Positions 17,536 through 24,510 of a stretch of 24,510 nucleotides of DNA are shown in pieces (position 1 is the first letter of the stretch; every line of letters begins with the position of its first letter). The position numbers were made by a program, and so were the translations under genes. Under the pieces are notes generated by a model. It made no database searches, had not been told where the DNA came from, and saw only the letters and a list, made by a program, of their open reading frames with translations. Location: positions 1 through 24,510 of the forward strand of contig FWCC01000359.1 in the NCBI GenBank assembly GCA_900169235.1. Direction: 5' to 3'. The stretch comes from Zarea fungicola. Its lineage: Eukaryota; Ascomycota; Sordariomycetes; Hypocreales; Cordycipitaceae.

Positions 17536-17695
17536 GCCAGAACAATAGCGGCGTTGCCCATCTGCGTTTGTCACCTGAAGAGCAGGGTTGGGAAACATGC
17601 ATGTGCACTGTCTGTGGCTATTGGGCAGCTACAAATGCTAGTATAATTTTTAAATGATATGGTAATTTGAAAATTAGCTCTTTTCTCACCGCGTC

Positions 17696-18682
17696 TCATT
17701 TATTCTCGTTACTTGATTTCTTTACACTAGATTTCTTTACACTAGATTTCTTTCTTTGCCGGCACTTCTTTCTCTTAGGGGGATTTGCTGGTGTTGGTGT
17801 CTTGGATGCAGGCTTCGTACGCGCCTTGGGGCTGCCACTCTTCTGGCGCTGTGCTGAGGTTGAGGCGTCGGCAGGCCCATTGTTCCCCTCTTTTCGCACC
17901 TTTTTTGTGTTGCAGACCTTACGGCGCTTCTTAGTAGAAAGAATAATGCGCGCCGTGTCTGGTAGATTCTGGTGTATTATCAGCCAAGCGATGATTTGCG
18001 AAATTGGTAGACTACGTACAGCCACCCCCCAGTATATTGAAACCCCAGTCTTGTACAGATAAAGCTTTTCCATAATGTTAGTGCGTTCTCGCCTGAGATC
18101 TCTTGGCTGATATTCGGATATCTTTGAGCCCCAAGAATGGTGTGGCCAAGGCCTTGTCGTCGTCACTTTTGGGTGCGGGAACCTGGAGATCCAGTCACCG
18201 ACCCTGTCAACAGGCCAGTATTGGTAGATATGCTCTCCTGCTCCGTCAATCTCTGGGTGGACCAACAAGATTTTAAAATTGTCGCGATCACAGCAAGCGG
18301 TGAGCCATGGCTCCTCGATGTTTTGGTAATACGATTCGTGGTACGGGTTGAATCGCTGGGGTGGGTGCCGCGTCAACACAACCACCTCGTGGCCCTTACT
18401 GATATAGACGGCAAAGAGAATTGAAGCAGCGTGCACATATAGTAGCCATTGTTCAACGTTTTTTATGTTGTAGCGGCAGATTGGGTTGGACTTGTCCATC
18501 AGCGGGCCCATTGCCTGGGTCAGTGTCTTTCGACCATGGTTGCGAGCCCAGCTTTCTGCTTGATCGAATTCAATGCCGCTCCATAAGACCGTCTTATGCG
18601 GTTCGCAATAACTTGTGAATTGTGCCCAAATTTGAGCAGCCTCGTAGAGAGTGATGGAACCAAGCCATTTGTCAACATCCAT
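17696..18682 (-). CDS. Putative ADP-ribosyl cyclase/CD38-fold protein with basic tail
   Basis: Intronless, 328 residues. Several pieces fall in the order found in the CD38/ADP-ribosyl cyclase fold. VLWSGIEFDQAESWARNHGR with KTLTQAMGPLMD resembles the FWSG and TLEDT..GY region. NVEQWLLYVHAASILFAVYI resembles the second tryptophan strand. EVVVLTRHPPQRFNPYHES with YQNIEEPWL resembles the S..xxE segment that bears the catalytic glutamate. If this is right, the protein binds or cleaves NAD. The acidic residue of TLEDT is Thr here (TLTQA), so activity may be altered. Residues from about 245 on are Lys/Ser/Pro-rich and low complexity (PPKRKKCRQRKKSSVKKSS), suggesting nuclear or nucleic-acid binding. 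There is no signal peptide. Start 18682 is preceded by a TATA box and a short uORF. The assignment rests on motif memory only. Confidence 0.4.
   Translation of the reverse strand: MDVDKWLGSITLYEAAQIWAQFTSYCEPHKTVLWSGIEFDQAESWARNHGRKTLTQAMGPLMDKSNPICRYNIKNVEQWLLYVHAASILFAVYISKGHEVVVLTRHPPQRFNPYHESYYQNIEEPWLTACCDRDNFKILLVHPEIDGAGEHIYQYWPVDRVGDWISRFPHPKVTTTRPWPHHSWGSKISEYQPRDLRRERTNIMEKLYLYKTGVSIYWGVAVRSLPISQIIAWLIIHQNLPDTARIILSTKKRRKVCNTKKVRKEGNNGPADASTSAQRQKSGSPKARTKPASKTPTPANPPKRKKCRQRKKSSVKKSSVKKSSNENK
17715..17753. repeat. 15-bp tandem repeat in the protein's C-terminal tail
   Basis: Two full copies and one partial copy of GATTTCTTTACACTA. On the minus strand they encode repeated KKSSV units, adding basic residues to the tail without shifting the frame. 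Confidence 0.85.
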
Positions 18683-18697
18683 TGCTTAGTAGAAGCA

Positions 18698-18712
18698 TCA
18701 GCACTCCGCCAT
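18698..18712 (-). promoter_or_regulatory. Four-codon uORF (MAEC)
   Basis: ATG GCG GAG TGC TGA lies 15 nt before the main ATG, in a fair context (ACAATGG). Short uORFs this close to the start usually lower translation of the main frame. Whether it lies in the mRNA depends on the start site, which is predicted from the TATA box at 18771-18777. Confidence 0.5.
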
Positions 18713-18770
18713 TGTAAGCTGACCGTACTCAAGAAGAAGTTGAAGTATCTTCGAATGTATTGAAAAACGT

Positions 18771-18777
18771 TTATATA
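18771..18777 (-). promoter_or_regulatory. TATA box of the cyclase-fold gene
   Basis: TATATAA on the minus strand, about 90 nt before the main ATG at 18682, followed by a pyrimidine-containing leader (CTTCAACTTCTTCTTG). Confidence 0.55.
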
Positions 18778-18789
18778 CTACCGCGACGC

Positions 18790-20150
18790 GGGATCTTAGA
18801 CCAAAAACCTGATGTCATCCTCGAGGTAAAGTTTGCTTGCTTTAGGTATTTGGTGGCCGCAACGGGTAAGCCTGATTGTCACGTGGTAGTACGAGAGGCA
18901 TCGATCGAGATTGACGACGGCAGTTAAGACAGGTGGAGTGCAGGGATGAAAGTGGCGCCTTCTGATTGATCAGTAAGGATAAGGACTACAGTAGTTTCCT
19001 CTTTTGCCAACCAAGTCTTCTCTCCGCATATCATAAGCCGCAGCCGTTTAGTTGGGAGGACTAACCTCGGTGGCAAAGTGGTCGTGGCCCCGGTCATGAG
19101 GTCCGTCGGCATCGCTTGCGGCATTCGTCCTGCTCCAATATCACTGAAGCTTGTTGTGTTTTATCCATCAGCCCTTCCGATGCTTCACGTTGGCCCTCAT
19201 TTACAAATTTATATCAATATACCACGGCGGCCTAAAGTTTCAGACCGAATCAGCAACGGGGAGAGCAAGAATCGCAATGGTCGACTTACTGCGCCGCTGA
19301 ACCAGTTGAAAATTTTACCACAGCCGCTCCTTTACACCTTGCACATGACGGCCGCAAGTTCTGTTTAGCCTTCTAATTCTGTCGTAACCCCAAGGGCTTC
19401 AAGATCCGCGTCGGATCCCTGAACTTCCCAAGATATTGATTTACTTATGTTTCTGAAACTTAAGTGGAGGGTTCCAGCCTATGTAGGGTCATGGCAGCCA
19501 GGCATATGTACAGGCGGTGTTGCCTGCCATAGCTCACTATGTCAGCCAAACGAGGTGACAGGTTTTTCCTCTGGAATCCACGATGGTTATCTGTACTGCA
19601 TTTAATTTACGACTTCTTTCTCGAGGCTTGTCATTGAAACGGTTCATTTTTCTGGAATTAGGCAGTTGCCAAAATCGGAACCCACCAAAATTATTATGTC
19701 GACACCCCTTTCAGTTCTGGCCAGAGAGTAGATCTTGTCGCCCTTAATACTTAAAGATACTTAGAGATACTAAAAAGTACAAACAGAACACTAGAGGGTA
19801 TTAATAAATATATATATTGAAAAGTACCATTTTGATTACTCTAGTTAAGTGTGGAGAAAGCTGCAGCTATGCAAAATAAATAGCAGGCGAGCGTGGCTGC
19901 TAAGGATGCACACAGCGTGAACTTCCCCACACTGTATAGTTACTAGTCAGATTCAGCGGATTTTGGCTGCTACTACAAAGCATTTTATGCATCCAATACC
20001 TACCGGTACTGTACCTAGGAAGCTAGACTTCCATAGAATTATTTAGTTGGCGCCAATTCTGGCTACTGACTGCGGCCAGAAAGAGCGATTATGTGTTCCG
20101 AATCTTGTAACTAAAACTGACTAAAAGCACCAACGACAACCATAACGGTT
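18790..20150. other. Intergenic stretch
   Basis: No convincing gene is seen. A short AT-rich patch at 19740-19830 contains repeated AGATACTTA-like words (CTTAAAGATACTTAGAGATA) and TATATATA. Short open frames at about 18924-19368 lack supporting motifs on either strand. Confidence 0.5.
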
Positions 20151-20196
20151 TTTACGGTAGGTATACCACCAATCAAAGAGCCCTGCGAGGACTATT

Positions 20197-21015
20197 ATGT
20201 CTCGTCCTCCGGCATTAACTAATCCAGTAACTGACTACACCGCATGGTATAGGGATCTAGGGAAACGGTTGCGAGATCTTGACGACGGTAACGCGCTGGA
20301 AAATAGCGATCGCTATCCTCATTTAAATAGCAGACTGCAGAGGCGGAACTCTCTATTGCGAATTACTTCGTATGAAGAGTTTCAAGTATGTTGTTGTGAT
20401 TTTGTTACGGAAGACGATTGGATTGTTGACTTTGCCTTCATCATGATCGACTGTCCAGAGAAGTTCCGCATCCGTTATCTCGATATGGTGCGTGCGTGGA
20501 GCCCAGCAAAGCACTCCAAAGTCTTGGCGATTATAACAGATATCCAAATTCAATGCGACAATTTACTAGACCTGTTTTCCACGGTGGCTACGGACGGCTA
20601 TGTGCAGATGAAGAGCATCGGGAACTGCCATCATTGTGGTAAGCGTCTCCAAGTTGGACAAGACATAAAATGGATCACAACGAGGAAGAAATCATATCAC
20701 ATCGAATGCCGAGACAAATCACAAGATGGCGCTCTAGTATGGATGCGGCTTCAGAGCCCATGCTGGCCAGGCCCGCTGATTAAGCAATGCAGCTATTGTA
20801 GTTGTGAATTCAAGATTGGAGATGATGCAAAGCTTCTTTCGTGCAGCAAGCACGCGATTCATCGTGGCTGTTTTGAGCAATGGAATAAAAGGAGGCCGCC
20901 CAACGTTTTGTGGGCGCCGTTTATGTGTAAATGCCTGCCAGTTGAGGGATACAAGCTGTGCCAAGTTCTTTGCTGGGCATCGGACAGAAATGTTGTCTAC
21001 GAGGGCTTTGGCTAA
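20197..21015 (+). CDS. Cysteine-rich zinc-binding protein, RING-H2-like C-terminal module
   Basis: Intronless, 272 residues, starting at MSRPPALTNPVTDY; a CCAAT motif lies about 25 bp upstream. Residues 1-140 are helical without known motifs. A first treble-clef-like module is CHHCGKRLQVGQDI with SYHIEC (CxxC and HxxC). The second is CSYCSCEFKIGDD, then CSKHAIHRGCFEQW, then CKC near residue 250. Its order C-x2-C, C-x2-H-x2-H-x2-C, C-x-C matches RING-H2 fingers, except that the last pair has one residue between the cysteines instead of two. RING fingers usually recruit E2 ubiquitin-conjugating enzymes, so a ubiquitin-ligase role is possible but unproven. No neighbour points to a pathway. Confidence 0.65.
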   Translation: MSRPPALTNPVTDYTAWYRDLGKRLRDLDDGNALENSDRYPHLNSRLQRRNSLLRITSYEEFQVCCCDFVTEDDWIVDFAFIMIDCPEKFRIRYLDMVRAWSPAKHSKVLAIITDIQIQCDNLLDLFSTVATDGYVQMKSIGNCHHCGKRLQVGQDIKWITTRKKSYHIECRDKSQDGALVWMRLQSPCWPGPLIKQCSYCSCEFKIGDDAKLLSCSKHAIHRGCFEQWNKRRPPNVLWAPFMCKCLPVEGYKLCQVLCWASDRNVVYEGFG

Positions 21016-21245
21016 GAATTGATTGCAGTGCCACAACTCTAGGGCACGACAATTCAGAAAAAAAACGAAGTTCCTATTTGGACTAGTATCCAATTGTGGA
21101 GCAGAGTGCAAGACAGTATGTATATACCTACATCGAGCCGGCGTATGCTGACCGCATCAAACCAAGAAACGTCACAGGCTAAATTTCCCAGTCCGTCTGC
21201 AGCCTGCTAATCGAGAGAAATGAGCGTCATTTGCAGACATCCACA

Positions 21246-21719
21246 ATGCCACCGCGAACAGCTAGTTGTGTTGTACTGGTCTTCTTTGTTGTACTCGACA
21301 CTGTGCTGGTTGCCCTCAACTCTTTCAATGCATACACACTCACCTCTCTGTCTAGACAGTCGACATTGCACAGCTCCGGGACGATAGCATCCCTTTCAAA
21401 TTTACTTGCATATTCATTCACTGCAGGTGCCAGCGCCGCTTTGCACGCGGCAGTCGGTATTGTGTCCATTTGTTCGGCCGGAAAGCCTTTAGCGATCTAC
21501 AAATGGTCACATTTCGGGCTCGCCGTCGTACTTGTTGCTGCTGGCCCATGTATTGCCATAGAAGCCTTACGACTGGGCCGCGGCGTCCACACAGGGTTTG
21601 GCATGCACAACACACTCTACTTTCAAGTCTTATACTATGGTAGTTTGGCGCAATTCATCTATGGCGGCGCGGGCATCGGTTTTACGGCTATTGCGTTCGC
21701 CAAGTCCGCATTCTCCTAA
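21246..21719 (+). CDS. Small four-helix membrane protein
   Basis: 157 residues from MPPRTASCVV. The ATG at 21246 has a good context (CCACAATGCC), and the frame upstream has no ATG. Four hydrophobic segments are evident: CVVLVFFVVLDTVLVAL, an ALHAAVGIVSIC stretch, FGLAVVLVAAGPCIAIEAL and GSLAQFIYGGAGIGFTAIAF. There is no clear cleavable signal. Short tetraspan proteins of this type are common in ascomycetes and mostly uncharacterised. It is not assigned to a family. Confidence 0.65.
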   Translation: MPPRTASCVVLVFFVVLDTVLVALNSFNAYTLTSLSRQSTLHSSGTIASLSNLLAYSFTAGASAALHAAVGIVSICSAGKPLAIYKWSHFGLAVVLVAAGPCIAIEALRLGRGVHTGFGMHNTLYFQVLYYGSLAQFIYGGAGIGFTAIAFAKSAFS

Positions 21720-21787
21720 CAACTTTCATCCACCAACGTCGGTTTGGGCTTAAGGGGGAAGTTGCAGGAGCCATAGGGAGGGTGATG

Positions 21788-21795
21788 TATAAATA
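21788..21795 (+). promoter_or_regulatory. TATA box for the gene at 21905
   Basis: TATAAATA, 117 bp before the ATG at 21905, in an otherwise short intergenic gap after the membrane-protein stop. Confidence 0.5.
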
Positions 21796-21904
21796 GTACT
21801 GCTTGTGGTTCGAGGCTGTAGAAAGAAGGTGAACTGGAGCAGGGCTTTTGTCAAATCCTCGTTTTCTATGTGGCTCCATGTGATCAATAGCAGCCACTTC
21901 TGCC

Positions 21905-22204
21905 ATGGATACAATCACTGAAGCATTCACGCAAGCAGGCCAAGACACATATTGCGGTCCCTACATTGTCTACGTCAGGCTGTTGAATGAGTCTCTTCAA
22001 CTTTATGGACACTGTTTTGCAACAACAGGCGAGGAATCTGGAAATACCTTTTCATGCGCTGAGAGCTGCCCGTTAGCAGATGATGGGGATCAGGGACAGA
22101 AATTGGCTCGACTTCGAACGACTTGTTGGAATGGCCTTCCACGCGGCAATGAATATTGCGCCACGATTCCTCCAACGCAGCTGCAAAATGAGTTTAATCC
22201 GTAG
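21905..22204 (+). CDS. Small unknown protein, 3' end uncertain
   Basis: The ATG is in a strong context (CTGCCATGGAT) downstream of a TATA box. The frame gives 99 residues starting MDTITEAFTQAGQDTYCGPY, with six cysteines including SCAESC and RTTCWNGLPRGNEYC. There is no signal peptide. The frame stops at CCG TAG, but GTAGAC at 22201 can be a donor. It would pair with a strong acceptor after a long pyrimidine run (CTTCTTCTCTTGTAG, 22259). That would remove 58 nt and add a short tail before a TGA at about 22335. The family is not recognised. Confidence 0.4.
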   Translation: MDTITEAFTQAGQDTYCGPYIVYVRLLNESLQLYGHCFATTGEESGNTFSCAESCPLADDGDQGQKLARLRTTCWNGLPRGNEYCATIPPTQLQNEFNP

Positions 22205-22620
22205 ACTTATTTGACAGGGTTTTCTTCTGTGTCCCTCCATTTTTCTTCTTCTCTTGTAGGGCTGCCCTTTCCCGACGACTGGCACGTACAGGTAACAGTG
22301 CAGCTGCACACTCCTTTGGCCACGAATCAAGCTCCTGAAAGTGTCGTACCGGGTTTCAGCCACTACTTGAATGATCGTAGCTGCGGCAGCTTGATATTCT
22401 CTAAGTCCTTCACGCTCATTGTGGTCAATACTGAAGGATCAAGCCACATATCACGTGTTGAATGATGGCTATAAAACGGCGAAAGCCCCGGTTGTAGGGA
22501 ACCTTGTTCCCTTTACTTCCTCGATTCTTGACTGTACTCAACTGTTTATCGACTCAAAAATTCATCCACACCTCCAAGCCTCCACTTGTCCGTTTCAAGG
22601 GCACAAATAGCCATATTCCA

Positions 22621-23812
22621 ATGTCGTACCACGAACTTCCCAACTGCCCTGAGGAGAAAGCAATCCTCAAGGAACTATATGATGCTGGAGCCGAGAAGCT
22701 AGCGTATTTCGATCTGATTGATCCTAACATTCTTCAACAGAGCCTTCAACAGACCGTTTGTGAAAATGGTTTCTGGTATTATTACATTTGCTGGTTTGGC
22801 CACCAGCTTTCACCTCGTCTTCAAAACGAACCTTGGTTTAAACAGTTACCCGATCATTTCGATAGGTTCTGTGCAGAAAGGAACAACGTGAGCCTAGTGG
22901 TCCGACTGAGGCTGCGGGTTATCGAGGGAATCATCTGTCACGAGAGCAAGGCATCCTTGCCTCAGTCCTTAGCAGATAAAATCTGGAGGGACCTATCAGA
23001 GATGGAGTAAGTTGAATGATAACTACAAGAACGTCAAGCTAATTACACCAGTCTTGAAACGTTGCCGAGAAACCTGTATTCGCTGAACACACTGCTATTT
23101 GGATGGGCATATATTTGGACAGTCCATCCAGAATTAGTCCTCAGCGAAAGTGCAACACGACCGATAGAATTCATATGTAATTTGGCTTGGGAGCTTTACA
23201 GCCAACGCTCTCAGGACGGGCCATGCTCTATTGATTTCATCCAGTTTCTGAAACACGGGGCCGGGATTTTGTGGGATTGCGAACCTCTGAGGCTAAGAAT
23301 GGTACATTTATGGGCCGACCCGCCACAGTCCTCTGAGATGGTCTGTCTCGGTACGGTAGGTAGGCTCCTGTCGACCCAGAGACACCAATCGAGAATAGTG
23401 AGAGAAACTGTGCAATTGGACAAAACACTAACTATGTCTCCTTCAGGTATGCAATATTGGTGTGCCAGGCTTGTCAGCGGGCGACACGCCAAAGGATATA
23501 GAAGCGATAGCATGCGATGGAGGTTCCATTTTGCCCCAATACTGTTGGTTGTTGGATTATCTCAGCGATGAGGGAGTAACAACAACCTTTCAACATGTCG
23601 AGAAGGAGTCCAAACTTGATATCACTCTCTGCTGTCCTATTGAGAATGCCGCAGCAATCGGCAATTGTCTCAGCGAGAACGATATCTTTTTACAAGATCC
23701 CACAACAGAATTGGAAAGGGATCTAAAATATTACAATCCACAGAGATTGGGCCGTGGCGACAATACTGTATCTCAAAAAATAAAGCAGAATAGAGAGCTA
23801 GGGCGGAAGTAG
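22621..23812 (+). CDS. Three-exon unknown protein, SNF2-like N-terminal flavour
   Basis: Exons 22621-23006, 23052-23355 and 23447-23812 give 351 residues. Intron 1 is 45 nt (GTAAGT donor, AGCTAAT branch, ACACCAG acceptor, phase 2). Intron 2 is 91 nt (GTAGGT donor, CTAAC branch, CCTTCAG acceptor, phase 0). The first ATG in frame is 22621 (MSYHELPNCPEEKAIL). The protein is helical and tryptophan/cysteine-rich, with no membrane segment. Near its end, NDIFLQDPTTELERDLKYYN then PQRL resembles a motif (FLQDP..Y.NP..L) that I associate with the N-terminal region of fungal SNF2-type ATPases. No helicase motifs follow, so this could be a truncated relative. The resemblance is weak and the function unknown. 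Confidence 0.6.
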
Positions 23813-24083
23813 TCCACCAACCCCTGCGCAACGACGGAACCACTGGATTGTAGGTAAGCTGCATGTATGGATAGGCAGTTGTCAGAGTCGAATTCATATG
23901 CCTATTGTAGATAGCTCTCTTGCGTTTGTTTCTATTTCGATCGATTTTGTGCTTTCTGAAACGCTTTGTGAAGAGACAATATATTCCAAAAGCGCAGTGT
24001 TGTTTGTCAGACTGCACAGTCGAGTGTTAGATTCTGGCAATCTCAGCCGAAGGATAAACGCCGGCCAACCGCCAGAGTCTGCC

Positions 24084-24510
24084 TGTTACAAAAACGAGCG
24101 GAATGGCACCATAGTTCATGACTAAAGTGGAAAGAAGGAGAATGGGTGATGGCGGTGTTGGGGACACACACTCTCCTGTTGTGACTGCTGAGTCAGGCCA
24201 AGCAGCTCCTCCTGAGAGGCCTGACTGCTGTCGCAGCAGGCTTCCGTCGGTCAAGGCCGGGACAGACAGCAGCCTGCCGCTGATACGAGGTCATCTCGGC
24301 CGCCAAGGAGGAAAGAGGGATTTTCCTGTTTGTTGTTTGCTTTGCCCTGCTTGTCAAATTGTGTATATAGAAGAGGAATTCCTCCCCCAGCCGTAGCTAG
24401 ATTTTGAATACAATCAAGTTCTAATAAGCACACATACTGGGAGACACTCCTCTCAGTATCGTGCCTCGTAACTGCTTGTGCTCATACCAGCGCTCCTAAT
24501 AGTCCAAACA
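24084..24510 (+). mobile_element. Probable LTR of a retrotransposon, reaching the window end
   Basis: The block starts TGTTACAAAAACG and the window ends CCAAACA, consistent with TG...CA termini, about 427 bp apart. Inside are a promoter-like GTGTATATAGAAG (about 24361) and an AATAAGC poly(A)-like signal (24424), in the order promoter then R region expected of an LTR. An 8-bp inverted repeat (GTCAGGCC and GGCCTGAC, 24192-24225) is also present. A second LTR or internal coding sequence would be needed for proof and lies outside. The gap 23813-24083 holds no gene. Confidence 0.45.

Noticed and set aside
19078..19368. Plus-strand 96-codon frame
   Set aside because: Codon content and translation look random and an equally long frame overlaps it on the other strand.
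24118..24396. Plus-strand 92-codon frame with an ATG
   Set aside because: It lies inside the probable LTR and has no motif.

Overview
This window looks like accessory DNA from a filamentous ascomycete (Pezizomycotina, probably Sordariomycetes). The introns are short (45-91 nt) with CTAAC-like branch sites. There is a Fot/pogo-type transposase with a zinc knuckle and a Tad1-like LINE. The genes are widely spaced, and one encodes a PNP/NB-ARC/ankyrin protein of the fungal NLR type. No rRNA, tRNA, CRISPR array or bacterial operon was seen. Exon boundaries below were deduced by eye from splice signals and reading phase.

Left part (1-5100). The 3' end of a pogo-like transposon is followed by a very AT-rich block that resembles RIP-mutated DNA, and then by a repeat whose inverted copy lies 14 kb away at about 15275-15387. 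Next comes a gene made of a 36-residue tandem ankyrin-like repeat. It is broken by a 316-bp insertion. An intact glycosyltransferase-like gene follows (3546-4628), and a decayed fragment of a paralogue of it lies at 4872-5093.

Centre (4959-8804, minus strand). One four-exon gene encodes a protein of about 1182 residues: an N-terminal purine nucleoside phosphorylase-like domain, an NB-ARC ATPase, TPR-like helices and seven ankyrin repeats. Its last 44 residues are read antisense through the glycosyltransferase fragment, which has been inserted into the ankyrin array. One intron appears to be GC-AG, and another contains a 9-bp minisatellite.

Middle (8805-17700). This part is mostly noncoding. 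It holds a small secreted-protein gene with a stop at codon 2, a frameshifted relic beside it, and a small gene whose two exons are separated by about 2.5 kb. That gap contains a 5'-truncated LINE with an 11-bp target-site duplication, plus one copy of the inverted repeat.

Right part (17696-24510). A minus-strand protein resembles the CD38/ADP-ribosyl cyclase fold and has a basic tail. It is followed by a two-module zinc-binding (RING-H2-like) protein, a small four-helix membrane protein, a small unknown gene, a three-exon gene of unknown function, and what looks like an LTR running to the window edge.

Overall, an NLR-type immune/allorecognition-like gene, a possible NAD-acting protein and several decaying genes are interleaved with transposons, as expected of a fast-evolving fungal region.
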